DNA of 64,000 bases from Lytechinus variegatus (GCF_018143015.1 NC_054758.1:988501-1052500); one strand, 5' to 3'; shown: positions 45,390-57,962, counted from the stretch's first letter. Notes: generated by a model not told the origin, from the sequence alone. A program made the numbers and translations.

Positions 45390-45658
45390 CGGAGCCGTTC
45401 TCTTTAACCCACCAATTCCTATGGAAATGCAAGTCAAATCACAATCGAAAGCTAAGAGGCTTTTATCGAAAGTTGATGAACCAGGAACAACAGCGCAGTG
45501 TCTTGACTCTGGACAACAACATATTTGCAATTGTTCGTCCTGTGCAAATCTTATTTCGGATAATCTGCTGTCCCAGTCTGTCAAACTTTCGACAAAAGAC
45601 TGTCAGGGCTCCATTGTGATTTGATTTGCGTTTTCAAATGAATTGGTGCGTTTTAGAG
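45390..45658. repeat. Imperfect hairpin, copy B
   Basis: Same structure as 27282-27565: CGGAGCCGTTCTCTTTAACC on the left, TATCGAAAGTTGATG and the inverse CAAACTTTCGACAAAAG near the middle. Open frames across it are artefacts. Confidence 0.8.
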
Positions 45659-45880
45659 ATAATCATCATCATCACTATCATCACTATCATCACCATCATT
45701 ATCATCATCATCATCATCATCATCATTATCATCATCATCATCATCATTATCATCATCATCATCATCAATATCACTATCATCATCGTCATCATCATTATTA
45801 TCGTCATCATAATTATCATCATCACAATAATTATCATCATCGTCATCATCATCATTATCAGCATCATTATCACCATGAAA
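45659..45880. repeat. (ATC)n microsatellite, uninterrupted in duplicon B
   Basis: About 220 bases of CAT/ATC triplets. This is the 'empty' version of the locus that carries LINE insertions in A and C. Confidence 0.95.
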
Positions 45881-46189
45881 CTGATTGTTTAACTATCGTC
45901 GTTCATTTCGGCGGAGAAAAATATTGATCTATCATCATTTATTTTTATGCGAAACCCTAAAGTCCACACTGAAAATAAATTTATTTACAGCAACGATTTG
46001 ACAGTTAAGATATTATGCCGTTTGATAGGCAATGAGCAATTAACCTTTGAATGAAAGTATAGTAAACAGTAGATCTATTCCATGAAATATATGATTTCCA
46101 TTGAAAGTAGAATTAAATTAGAAAAGAAAGCTGTTTATTAGAATTTTTTGTTTCCCGCTTTTCTTTTTATAGATATTTGCTGATCAGAA

Positions 46190-46251
46190 ATGGAAATCTG
46201 TAAGAAAACAACATGCCTGACGATGATTTGCCTTATTCTCCTTGTAACGGG
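46190..46251 (+). CDS. ISG12-like gene B, signal-peptide exon
   Basis: Encodes MEICKKTTCLTMICLILLVT plus two bases, then donor GGG|GTAAGT (phase 2). The leader is identical in copy C. A basic start and hydrophobic core indicate a signal peptide. The acceptor-like TTTTTATAG ends at 46172, 17 bases before the ATG, so a 5' non-coding exon is expected upstream. Confidence 0.85.
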
Positions 46252-47823
46252 GTAAGTTATTCTAGATTTTTGGGAGTGATGATGACTTTTTTTTTATGCA
46301 TCTATATCCACTACCATGACTACCACTATAAGGACAATTACTCAATGTTGTAGCGCCTGGATGCTAGGCATTGGCCTTAAGGCGCATTAAGGCCTACTTT
46401 TTCAAAGCCTTGGCCAAGTTGGCCTTGAGGGGCCTTCAGGATTTTTAACCTTGAAATTTCAAGGCATTTTCAAGGCTTTTTAAAAATTGATACTTTCTAT
46501 CATTATAGTGTTTTTATGTACTAAATTGAAGTGTTTTATTTTTTGTATGTAGAATGACAATGTTGGTGAATATTACCATAATACTAGTACTAGTAATGAC
46601 GCCTACATTATTATTATCATCATAATTTTCATCATTATAATTGATAATAATTTTGATTATGAAAATGAAATATCAAAGTCACCGTAACTATAATAATATT
46701 ATAATGATTTTGCACAATGATGATAGCAGTTATAATGATATAAATTATATTGACAATGGTAGATACGTGTAATACTTAATAATGATATCAAGGATTATAA
46801 TCTACAGTGTTTTCGCGATGCATTTTTAATGTGTAATTTTGTTTGCATCACTTGCCTATTGAACAAAGGAATGATATTCTCCGCATACCATATAGGCTAC
46901 TATACAAAACACTTGAAATATCTCTGATATTCCATTCTAAACAATATGATTAAATTATTTTGTACTATTAGGATAATACAGTAGATATTGATTACAAATG
47001 CAGGTCAATTTTATTTTTCTTTTTTTTTACCGAATAAGAATGTTTTTACTCTGAATAATGTTCTAATAAATGTTAAACTTGATCACAGTTTCGCCTTTTT
47101 TATTTAAAAGCCTTGTATCAATACACAGTGTTCCGCCCCCCACCCCCCAATAGGGGGGCGGAACACGGTGTATTGATAAAAATTTCTTTAAAAAAAATCA
47201 TTTAAGGGAGTGAAGAAAGCGGGCAAAAAAATGACACTCTTAGCTTATTAAATTGAGACAAATATATTTAGAAATTGATAATTCGCTTCTCTTCATTTCT
47301 TTTCTTTTCTAAAACTCACGTTGGTGCTTGAACTTTTGGGGGTGGGCACAACCGTGTAGCCAGGATTTTATTTTGTAGGGGGCGGTTAATGCACGCAAAG
47401 CGTACCAACACTTACCAGGGGGTGGGTGCAGGGAGGGGGAGTTTCCCCCTCCGACGCGAAGCTTTTGGTGTTTCATAAATTAAAATGAAAAGGAGCCATC
47501 TCTCTTGTCTCTAGTACCTGTATCAGCTCCAATTCAGTTGACAATTTTGTGATTTTTGAACTTTTATTTTATGAACCTTGTTTTCAAAAGTGATTGTGAG
47601 CGAACTGTTAAAAAAGGAATACAATGGAGGAAATTAAAATAATATTAACTCCGCGCGAAGGCTAAAGCGTTTTTTTTTGGCCATGAAAAGGGTCCCGATA
47701 AAAGGGTATCCTCAAAGATATATTGAATACTTCCCTTGGAAAGATCAGATTTGATTACAAACAATTTAGCGACAGTGCATACCTCGCAAAACAGAGGAGA
47801 AGAAGTGTATATGCCGGGAGGGA
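46252..47823 (+). other. First part of intron 2 of gene B
   Basis: Paralogous to the gene A intron. Near 47107-47168 the sequence forms a stem: ATCAATACACAGTGTTCCGC and its inverse GCGGAACACGGTGTATTGAT around a C/G-run loop. No coding sequence seen. Confidence 0.65.
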
Positions 47824-50800
47824 GGGTCATTCTCAGAAAAATGCAACAATTGATGGGGGAAAAAATCGTAAAAGTGAAGTCTACAGAATGGGTTTGAAAG
47901 ATGCATATTGTGAAAGTACCATGTAAGAAAGTGGCAACAGAAAAGGGGCAAGTCGCTGCTGCGTCAATTTGAAGTACTGACCGGATTAACTCAAGCACTG
48001 TATATCAATGTTACGGAGGTTAATCGTTAGCATTGCCCACTTATGTTACTCAATTAAATCACTTTTTAAATGATTGAAATTGAAATGCACACAATTTAGT
48101 TTAAGTGTGGTATCAACAATTTTATTTCTGAAGCCAAAATGTTTGCAAGATGGAAAAATATTCAATATTGTTTTTCAGAAGCAGGATTTTACCAAATAAC
48201 ATATAACAAAAAGTACCATAAAAATAATTGTACATCTTTCGTTCAGTATAATGTTCATAATTTCAATGAGGCAACCTTAAAATAAGTTTCATCCAAAACC
48301 TGAGATCCTAAGCAATGCATGACCAATGATAGGAATCCAAAGATAGTCTACCATTAAATCCTCTCGATGGCATTTAACTTTGTCAATCTTCGTTACGGAA
48401 GTTAAATCAAGTTACAAAGTGCAATATTTATTTGTTAGCTTAGGAAAATCCGTATTTAGGTATTCGTATTACATTTTTTAATAAATAAAGATAAATGTGG
48501 AGCGTATAGCTTAATTAGCCACCCCCTAAAAATGTGAAAACATAACAGGAAACGGAAACTGTAATTTTATTGTCGTTCTTGTTCAAATTTAGAATGAGAA
48601 AACCGAATAACAGGGCCACAGAATTGCAGTTCATCTTAAAAAGTTTCTGGAAATAAACAAAATAAAACAATCGTTGTCCCGTAACCAGGATGAGTTCTTT
48701 GGGTTACGAGGAATCCCGCCGCTTGCCAATAGCCAAAAAAGATAAAGAGAGAAAAAAAGAAAGAAAAAAACATCTAAAAAGGTCATGGGGAAACGAATAA
48801 TAATAAAGTAAGGTGAATGAAACAAGAGGCTAAAAAATCACAAATACATAAATTATTAATGGAATCTATATGATCTAATCCCGATTTTTGTTTCATTATT
48901 TTGTTTCATCGAGATACACAATTACGCATCCTGTTCGTGATTTACAAAAATGATGAATAGCCAAAATGTTTTATTATCGAAATACGTATTTCATTAATAA
49001 ATTCCAACAAACGTTGAGTGTTTGAATACCCCTTTCTATGCTTTCATGTAAGTAGACCTATATCAAATATTTCAGCGATTTTCATGCGCATTAAAGGGGT
49101 CATTCAGGCTGAAAAAATATGTTCTGAACAGATAATAATCTGACAAACAAAATACTGCATATATGATCAAATCGAACAAGGAATAACGAAGTTATGCCAT
49201 TTTAAAGATTTGCATTATTTTGGTGAAACAGTTTGGTCTATGCACATCTTCATGAACATTAAAAGAGTTGATTGGTGGTGTACGTACATGTTACCCCCAC
49301 TTGTTCTTTTGTATTCTATTGCATAAAATTATTTTTTATTCAGTTAATATCCTCTTTATTCGAGAGCGTGCTTATATGTCTGGTTTTTATATTGGAATGA
49401 CACATATTTTCAGCTCGCGCTTTGCACTCGCTGCGCATCTGTTCCTTAGCAAGACACCCATCCTTTTTTATGATTACAGAAAGTTAATAGAATGTCCCGT
49501 TTTGGGTTCTAAACCTCAAAAAGCGCGCGTTTTACCTTTTCAATAATTGTTTATTGGATATATATCTTGTTCTCAAATTAAAACGTCAAAAATGATTGTT
49601 TTCAGATCCAAACATAAAAAAATTTACAGTCGCATCAATTAAGATACCCATCCTTGTAATTGGTACAAACACTGTTTAGAATGTCAAGGTTTCAGTCAGA
49701 ATACTAAAAAATCAGCTAGCACTTTGTACTCGCATTAATAGTTTATTCAGATATCACCCTGATCATTTTTACCCAAAAAATGCTAGAATCTCAAGTTTTC
49801 AGGTTAGACTATACGCAAGTTTTAGCTCGCGCTTTGCGCTCACATTTTTGATCGTTAAATAACCCTTCTCATGAGTCATTGCAAATAGTTTTCCTTTCTC
49901 TGCCCTTATCCATGAAAGCTTAATTGTTTCTCCTTCTTCCCTTTCTTTCCACCGTTTCTGCCGACTTCAGCATTAGACAAAGCCATGTCACCTGTTCTGG
50001 AACTAGAATCGTACTATCAATCTCAGCAAAGTACAGCAAAGAAGTGTATTAACTTCCGTAACAGTAATTGTTACGGAAGTTAATGCAATTTATATAGCAA
50101 AGAAGTTAGAAATGTTAAGTTCTAAAGAAGATGCCAATATTCCACATTTGTAGTATGAATTATTTAAAATTCCAAAAGCATTAAATATCGTATATAATTC
50201 TCGGGAAATTGTTTTCGCTGGCAATTTTCCCTCTTTAAAAAGTGATGTTAAAATAAGATGTGTAATAATAATTTTACAAGGATGAAGAGCTATCATTTTT
50301 ATGGGTAAGTAGGTGGAGGGTACCTTATATGATTTATATCTGTATGATCCGGAGTGATTCAATATAGCACAAATTTGTAGCATATTCAAGAAAAAATGTT
50401 ACGGAAGTTAACGTCTTTATGCTTTAAGGTCCAACGTGGTCCTTATTTAGCAGCCCTACCTTTGAAAACTGTATTTATTATGAAAGGTGTCTCTTATTTT
50501 ATATAATACTGAATTCTCAACAGAACTGCCAAAGTGCATATTTTCTTAAGGTGCGTTACGGATGTTAAAGCTGTTTAGTCATACATTTCATTTTTTTAAG
50601 AATAGTCCTTTATTTTCGTGTAAAACAGGAAACACATATGATAATTCCCTATCAATTATTTATTGTTGATTATCACTCTACTTGCAGACACATTATCATA
50701 TAATATAATTCAGTTTGAAAGGGAGAAAAAACTTGTGGCAGTATTCGTTACGGAGGTTAAAATAAATTTGGGACAAAGTTAAAAGTGAAATTAATCACAA

Positions 50801-51153
50801 AGTGATCATCAAATACTAGGATAAGCGCGGTATGTCTGACGTTTACATCATGTTGCCCTCACCAGACATTAATGTAGGTTCGAAATACAGAATAATTATA
50901 AAAGAGAATGATAGTAAAATCTAAAACTGACCCGAGACAGTGTCTATTCTAACAAAAAGCAAAACTTAAAGGCCTTTGTAATAAAATTAGAGCTTTACAA
51001 ATTACTGGTCGCATATGCTTTGTGAAGCTAGTCTATTATTGTCATTTTCTTGATAAAAATTTTGTAGAAAATGTTCAGGGTTGTGAAGCTAGCGGCCATA
51101 AGATAGTCGAGACACGTTTTTGGTGAATTGTATCATTTTTTTGAGAATGACCC
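47824..51153. mobile_element. 3.3-kb DNA transposon (GGGTCATTCTCA ends) in the gene B intron
   Basis: TIRs GGGTCATTCTCAGAAAAATG and CATTTTTTTGAGAATGACCC (inverse), flanked by GGGA on both sides (47820-47823, 51154-51157). A and C read GCCGGGAGGGAGATATTCC, the empty site. The interior carries at least seven TTACGGANGTTAA motifs and, at 49410-49840, several GCTCGCGCTTTGCGCTC motifs. No long ORF, so it is non-autonomous. The superfamily is not clear. Confidence 0.85.
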
Positions 51154-52107
51154 GGGAGATATTCCTCCCCTCGCAGAGCAATGAAACTGAAATTTCAAAG
51201 GGCGGACGTTTCATCAAATGCAGATATCTCTTATACCCCATCGGCTCTTGATTTTCTAAGATTATTGAACTTCAAGGAAAATAGTGCTCAAAAAGTTGAA
51301 ACTTCTGTGATTTATTGAATTATAAAAAAAAAGATGCCTTAATTCTTTGACTTATCCTGAAGTGCTTTATTTTGAATTATAAGGAAACTTAAGTGTCATT
51401 CAAAATTTCAAACTGAGGGCGCAAAACAGGACAGGAGATGAATGTGCAGGGGAATGACATGAAGTTTAATAGAATTTGATAATGAATACTGTACTTTTTT
51501 ATTTAATACGACACTAATTTTATACCTCCCTCTTTTTAAATTAGGAACCTGTTTGCCCCCAAATTATGGTTGTTTAGTAATGAGCTGAAAAGCGGGAGAA
51601 GTTTGACTTTATGGAGATGACGGCAGAAATTGATATAAAGATTTTACCCGCCCGGATCCGACCCGTCCAGAAGTTTAGCGATCAATTAAAAAAAGAAGAA
51701 AACTTCATATACTTCGGCCTTACCTTAATCTATTTCCATGCCCTAATGTATACATTTGAACTCTAACTGGCAAGAAACACATATAGCTGAGGTGAAAAAA
51801 CAGGGTTAGAGAAAAGGTGGGGGAAACAATGGAGAACTTCAATATCATCATTTAACAGCGCGCTGAAGCAAAATTCATATTCAAATTTAGAACAAGATTG
51901 AAGGAGTTTCTCTTCTGAGAAAAAAAAGAATGAAAAGAAAACAAAAAACCACAAAGCTACCTTTCTTCCCCAGAGCTCCCACTTTTACATATTGATAGGT
52001 GAGATTGTGAGAAAAAAAGGGGGAATGTGGCAAAATGATGACCTAATATCAGTTTTATATCAAGAAAGTGATTATTTGTGATTTCTTTTCATAATCGGTT
52101 TTCCCAG

Positions 52108-52402
52108 GCAAGGTGCTGATGCATTCTTTAAGGAAGTAATCGGTGGTCTCATCGGTGTCGGAGCAGCAACAGTCGCTCTACCCGCTGCTTTAGGAGCGGT
52201 TGGATTTACCGCAGCGGGTATTACAGCCGGTTCCTGTGCCGCAGGAATGATGTCATCAGCAATGGCATCGGGAGGAGTTGCGGCGGGAAGCACGGTAGCC
52301 GTGTTGCAGTCGGTTGGAGCCGCAGGACTGTCATCGGGGGGTGTAGCCGCAGCAGCCATTGCCGGTGCTGCTGCTGCCAGGGAATATGAATATGATGATT
52401 AA
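52108..52402 (+). CDS. ISG12-like gene B, main exon
   Basis: Follows TTTTCCCAG; joins in phase 2 to give a protein of about 118 residues. After the leader comes QGADAFFKEVIGGLIGVGAA and then Gly/Ala-rich helices, including the conserved ISG12 stretch GSTVAVLQSVGAAGLSSGG; it ends AREYEYDD. Length and composition fit the IFI6/IFI27 family (usual about 80-130 residues). B has SSAMASGG where A and C have SASAIASGGG, and VAAAAIAG where they have LAAAGIAG. An immune or apoptotic role is inferred from vertebrate relatives only. The exon is intact. Confidence 0.88.
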
Positions 52403-52449
52403 GTCATATTCCAAGCACATACATAAGTGTATCAGTTAAGACACTGAGT

Positions 52450-53112
52450 CGTTAAAATTACAATTAGTCAGAATATGTTGCATGTCTGATTTTAATGCGC
52501 CATCAAAACCACTTTTTAACAAAAACTTAATTACCTGTATTTATATCTCAATTGAATCAATATTGTATCGCTTTCAGGCATATACAAAATAAAGTGCCAT
52601 AAAAGTTGCATCTATGATCAAATTGAAAATATTAATGTACAGGTCATAATGGAAATCCTGAAAATTATTTTGTAGAAGAATGTTAATATACAGCATCTTC
52701 CTTTTCTTTAAATTCAAAAGACCTTGCATTTGGAATTATCTTCAACGTAACATGAAACAAATTTCATACTGAAATGTTCTTTAAATCTAAAAATAAAAAT
52801 TTTCTCTCAACGTTTTAATTCAATCAATCCCATCTTATTTTCTTATTATTATAATAGTTCATTTTTTCATTAAGTCTTGAATTTTATATTTTACCCTACA
52901 TAGGGACTGCCTCGTCAGAACCTTTGCTTTGTTATTTTGCATGCAGTTTTCCACTTGTTCATTTTATGAATATATTCACTTTCTATCATCTTTGCTTTAA
53001 AACAAATCTTACTATGTATCTTTATATCTTTTTTCTTTACTTTTTCTGTTTTTGTTATCGTTTTTATATGGTCAATATATTTTAATGGACTTGAATAGAT
53101 CAATAAATAAAA
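52450..53112 (+). pseudogene. Old LINE 3' fragment downstream of gene B
   Basis: Paralogue of 38990-39655 with the same GACTGCCTCGTCAGAACC block and AATAAATAAAATTAAATG tail. AATAAA at 52588-52593, about 190 bases past the stop, is a candidate polyadenylation signal. Confidence 0.5.
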
Positions 53113-54049
53113 TTAAATGAAAAACGTTCTCGACATTACACCCTATAGCTAAAGCGTTCGGACTAATAAATTCAAACATTGTTTGCCGATAATTCATACC
53201 TACTAATCAAGGGTGGCAGAGAAAAGTTGAAGGGGGGGGGCACATTGAAAAAGGAGACCTTTTCTTTCAAAAAGGGTACTATATTAAAACAAAGAAAAAT
53301 GACTTATCTACAGTGACGTAAAAACCCTACAAATTGAGGGGTCTAGATATGTCGTATCATGTTAAAGCGAGAGCACGACAATTTTGTTATCTTTATAACA
53401 AATATCCAATTTTGTGATAGGTTTTTAGTGCTTCAAAATAGTGGGGGCCTCCAGGATCGCAGCCCCTGCTACTAATAATTTTACTCAACTTAAGAATACA
53501 CAACCTGTTAATATTTTTAAACGTTGTGATTACAAAATCAGCTCATGTTAACATAGTCAAACCACCATTTCAATTAAATTCTTTCTCATTATGATTTATT
53601 GCATAGGCCCCTTTTTTCAATTCCATTCCAGATAATTGATAATAAATTGTTCATGTACAAATATTACGAAATTCGGCTCACATTTAATTTCAATGGTTTC
53701 TTGAGAATGATTATTTTTATTCTTTCCTATCCACCCTTGGATATTTGACCAAGTTTGAAGCAGATATTACTGTTCAATTCAATAACGTAAACCATTGCAA
53801 AAAAATGCAATAATAATAATTGAGTTTCTTTCGTGTTTTTTTTTAAATAAAAGTTTCATTTACTCCTTTTTTTAAATTAAATATCCCAAGTATGATCTAC
53901 TTATCAGATCGTGTTCTTTCGTATAATTTCCTGTTACCTGTCATATCCGAATAAACGAATATAGGCTATGATCACTAGTTTAGCCATGGGTTTAATTATT
54001 AGTAATCTACTTTAAACATTGAAAGTCATTGTAAATGGGTTAAATGTGT
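53113..54049 (+). other. Start of duplicon C, no gene
   Basis: Aligns to 42844-43755 of duplicon B with small indels. No coding sequence recognised. Confidence 0.65.
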
Positions 54050-54476
54050 GCGCATACATTCGTAAGTCCGAAGCTTCGTTATTCCGAAGGTTCGGATATT
54101 CCGAAGGTTCGTAATTCCGAAGGTTCGTAAGTCCAAAAACGAAAAGAAGTTCGTAATTCCGAAGGTTTGTTAGTCCGAAAACAAAGTGAGGTTTGTAATT
54201 CCGAAGGTTCCTTTATCCGAAAACGAAATGAGGTTCGTAATTCCGAAAGTTCGTTAGTCCGAAAACGTAATGATTAACGAACCTTATTTCGTTTTCGGAC
54301 TAACGAACCTTCGGAACATCGAACCTTATTTCGTTTTCGGATTATCGAACCTTTGGAATAACGCTACAAATGTTCGGATTTACGAACCCTTTTGCGTTTA
54401 CGGATTAACGAACACTGAGGCATAGGCAATTTACGTGTTTCGGAATTACGAACCTTCGTAATCACGAAGTGTAACC
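54050..54476. mobile_element. Foldback-like element, short copy in duplicon C
   Basis: Begins GCGCATACATTCGTAAGTCC and ends CACGAAGTGTAACC, the reverse orientation of 39671-42843. The target duplication is AAATGTGT/GAATGTGT; duplicon B is empty there (GGTTGAATGTGTTTGATAC). Left-half units read GGTTCGTAATTCCGAAGG, right-half units the inverse. Confidence 0.85.
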
Positions 54477-55329
54477 GAATGTGTTTGATACAGTCATGTT
54501 TGGTGAATTTGCCTCGTAATTACGAGGAAGAGAGGGAAAGGGAAGGGGATCAGTGAGAGAGGAATGATATATAGAGAGAGAAGCTAGGAGTGAGGGAGAG
54601 GAAGAAAGAAATGGAGAGAGGAAGAAAAAAACATGGAGGTAGAACCTCCATGACGTTTATTCCCTGGATATCACCTTGGCTGTACTTGACCCCCCCTCAT
54701 CCCCTAGTCTGCTGGCACAGACTCTTGGCTTTCACAATTTGCACAATGTAGAGTCTGAAGTAGTGAGACTAGAGTCACTATATATTTGGCTTGCTCTGAT
54801 TTGACGCTGAAAGAAAGTTTGGCGTCTGGTCTTCACTCCAGACTTTGTATTTTTGCGTTATAAAGGTCATTTTTTGTACAGCTCCTCTCGCTCGCAGCTT
54901 TTTAGAAATATTGTCCCCTCAAAATTGTTGGCTCATTAATGCTTTATGGGTGCACCCCCCCCCCCCCGCTGAGGCATAGGAATTAAATTAAATTTGTACC
55001 CCTTCTTATGTTACAACAACTGATTTTCCAAACTTTAGTTCTACCTCCCCAAGATGTGCACCCCAAACCACTTTAGTTCCACCACCTCACATCCACAAAC
55101 CAGCCTATTGTTAATATCATCAACACTGTTTTCAAAGGTAGGGCAGACCACCCCTTGACGATTCACAAGACGCCCCCCCCCCCCCCTTGAGAAGCCAAAT
55201 TGATAATAAAAACAGACGTGTACCCCCTCTTTTGAACTGAGAAGTGAGACGAAAGAAGTCAAAGTTGTTTTCCAGATTTGAGGCCTGAAATAAAGACTAT
55301 AAATTACCTTTATCTAGGCCAGTTAGGAT

Positions 55330-55357
55330 ATTGCGAAATTCTATAGAATCTCGCAAT
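55330..55357. promoter_or_regulatory. 28-bp palindrome upstream of gene C TATA box (one mismatch)
   Basis: Same as 44626-44653 except one base in the right half (GAATCTCGCAAT). The central TTCTATAGAA is kept. Confidence 0.55.
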
Positions 55358-55362
55358 TTCTT

Positions 55363-55369
55363 TATATAA
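55363..55369 (+). promoter_or_regulatory. TATA box of gene C (candidate)
   Basis: TATATAA at the same distance from the palindrome as in gene B. Confidence 0.55.
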
Positions 55370-55393
55370 TATTTCACAACTTCGTGTTTCCAG

Positions 55394-55500
55394 CTTACCA
55401 AACTCATTGACTCGTGTTTGTCAACTCGGTGCATCAGGGTTTTTGTCATTGTTGAAAGCTCAAACATTTCTTACCCGTTTCTTTTGAAAATAAAATTAAG
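55394..55500 (+). other. Putative non-coding first exon of gene C
   Basis: Right edge ATTAAG|GTAAGCGATCAAC, the conserved donor. It would splice to TTTTTATAG ending at 58281; the intervening putative intron holds a MITE, the hairpin, the microsatellite and a LINE fragment. The left edge is an estimate. Confidence 0.45.
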
Positions 55501-55613
55501 GTAAGCGATCAACCATTTTTTCCTTTTGTCATTTACCAATTTTGTTGTTAATGGGATTTAATATAAATGAATAATTGGTATTCTAATGTGATTATATTCA
55601 TGGGTACTTCAAC

Positions 55614-56091
55614 CCCGAGGGGGTCACTTACATTGTCGAGTGGATACCATGCATGCGCGACCAAAAAAAAAAAAACACGTAAAAATGATGTCTTTTTTAA
55701 GATAGGGCACGTTACGTACATGTACGTCACGTAATTAAAGGTATCAAAAAACTGAAAGAATGAAAGAAGGGTATCTATTTCGCTAAAAAAGCCATACATG
55801 TTCAGGGTCAAATTTGCGAGGGCATAAAGAATTAAGACTAAAATGTTTTATAAAGGATGTACTTTTTGCCAAACAGTCAACACTACCAACTATGTGTATA
55901 GAGTACGATTTACGCGAGGTGTGGGGCCGTACTAAACCCAAGATGTACATGTAGATAAAGGTAAAACCGACGATCGACGCCCGTAAGGGGTGCATTTTCA
56001 GAATATGGAAAATACTTGTTTAGGGTGCTTTTCGTGACCCCATGGTCGCGCATGGTCTCCACTCGTCAATGGAAGTGCCCCCCCCCCCTGG
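55614..56091. mobile_element. MITE 'CCCGGGG' family, copy 5
   Basis: Orthologous position to copy 4 (target duplication ACTTCAAC at 55606-55613; right side GCATCAAC at 56092-56099). 478 bp. Confidence 0.88.
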
Positions 56092-56135
56092 GCATCAACT
56101 TCCTCAAGTTTCATATAGACTTTTTACATTTAGTA

Positions 56136-56404
56136 CGGAGCCGTTCTCTTTAACCCACCAATTCCTGTGGAAATGCAAGTCAAATCACAATCGAAAGCTA
56201 GGAGGCTTTTGTCGAAAGTTGATGGACCAGGAACAACAGCGCAGTGTCTTGACTCTGGAAAACGACATATTTGCAATTGTTCATCCGGTGAAAATCTTAT
56301 TTCGGATAATCTGCTGTCCCAGTCTGTCAAACTTTCGACAAAAGACTGTCAGGGCTCTATTGTGATTTGATTTGCGTTTTCAAATGAATTGGTCCGTTTT
56401 AGAG
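56136..56404. repeat. Imperfect hairpin, copy C
   Basis: Paralogue of 45390-45658 with few differences: GTCGAAAGTTGATGGACC and the inverse CAAACTTTCGACAAAAG. Confidence 0.8.
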
Positions 56405-56689
56405 ATAATCATCATCATAATTATCATCATCGTCATTATCATCATCACTATCATCACTTTCATCACTATCATTATCATCATCATGATCATCATCATTATC
56501 ATCATCATCACCATCATCATCATCATTATCATCACCATCATTATCATCATCACCATCATCATCATCATTATCATCATTATCATTATCATCATCACCATCA
56601 TCATCATCATTATCATCATCATCATCATCGTCAACATATCATCATAATCATCATCACCATCATCATCAATATCACTATCATCATCGTCA
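56405..56689. repeat. (ATC)n microsatellite, left part in duplicon C
   Basis: About 285 bases of triplets, interrupted at 56690 by a LINE fragment and resumed at 57856. Confidence 0.95.
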
Positions 56690-57855
56690 TCTATTCACCT
56701 ATATGCTGATGACACGGTAGTCTATTTTTCCCATAAAAATATAACAACTATTGAAACCCAACTGAATTCTGAGCTGAAAAGAATAAACAACTGGTTGTGT
56801 GATTCCAAACTAAGTCTTAACTGTGATAAAACAATATGTATGCTCTTTGGCTCTGGATAAATGATTGGTAAATGCAATAGATTGAATTTGAATGAAAATG
56901 GAATACATATAAAACAAGTAGAATCAACCAAATATCTTGGCATGTTGTTAGATCCCAGTTTAAAATGGAATTTGCATATCGAATACATATGTTTTAGAAT
57001 AAGCAAACTCATACGTTTATTAGCGCGACTGCGTCACTATATTGATCAGAAAATTTTTTAAATTGTGTAAAATTATCCTCCCTATTTTTGACTATGGTGA
57101 TATAGTATATGGTTCAGAATGTGCAAAATACATCGAGTAATTGCAGAAACTTCAAAATAGAGCATGTAGAAGTATATTAGGAATAAGTCCATACAGTCGC
57201 GTGTCTATACGTGACTTACATGTTCGTTTGGGTTGGAAAACATTATCAAATAGACGTTGTTATCATCTAAATACAATGGTCTTTAAGGCTTTAAAAGAAC
57301 TTGCTCCTCAATATTTAGAAGTATTTTTCCAACATACCAGTAGACAGTATAATTATTCTCTCAGGTCCCATGGAAATTTAATATCAGCGAAACCAAAAAC
57401 AAATTATTGTAAACGTTCATTCTCATACAGAGGTGCTTCTCAATTCAATAATCTCCCTGCGAATCTAAAGGTCCCTTGTAGTCTCAAAGTCTTCTTACAT
57501 AGGCTCAATGCCTTCCTCCCTGATCTATGAAGCATTTTGAATTTGATACTGGACCCCCCCCCCCCCCCCTCTCCATGGTCCCCATTTCCCCCTTTTGTTC
57601 TAAGAGATTTTTTTGTTAGAATTTTCTTAATTTCTTGTGTTTTAATCCTTGGACCCCGTGGAAGAACAGTACTGTCTATGGGCAGAGCTGAACCGGGTGT
57701 CCTTCCGATTTCACGTTTCTATTTGATATTGTTGTTTGTTTGCATATATCTGTTCTTACTTGCTATTTTTTCATACATATCTTGCTTTTATATGTTTCTT
57801 TGTACACTTATGTTTTTATTGTGAATTTCGGTAAATAAACAAATACAAATACAAA
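56690..57855 (+). pseudogene. 5'-truncated LINE copy (RT C-terminal half) in the microsatellite
   Basis: Begins almost exactly at the RT catalytic box (YADDTVVYFSHKN) and continues NNWLCDSKLSLNCDKT, KYLGMLLDPSLKWNLHI, LQKLQNRACRSIL and YNYSLRSHGNLI to a stop near 57530. Several stops and frameshifts occur (about 56860, 57059). The 3' UTR contains GGACCCCGTGGAAGAACAG and ends AAATACAAATACAAATC next to ATC triplets. It is a relative of, but clearly distinct from, the LINE at 28131, so it is a separate insertion. Confidence 0.88.
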
Positions 57856-57962
57856 TCATCATCATCATTATCGTCATAATTATCATCATCACAATAATTA
57901 TCATCACCATCATTATCATCATCATCATCGTCATCATCATCGTCATCAGCATCATTATCACC
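57856..57962. repeat. (ATC)n microsatellite, right part in duplicon C
   Basis: Triplets ending GCATCATTATCACCATGAAA as in duplicons A and B. Confidence 0.92.

Noticed and set aside
45384..45624. Overlapping ORFs on both strands in the hairpins at 45390 and 56136
   Set aside because: The similar peptides on opposite strands come from the inverted arms; no domain, and frames are not kept in copy A.
45659..45880. Triplet repeats as a possible CRISPR-like array
   Set aside because: Simple microsatellite without spacers, in a eukaryotic context.
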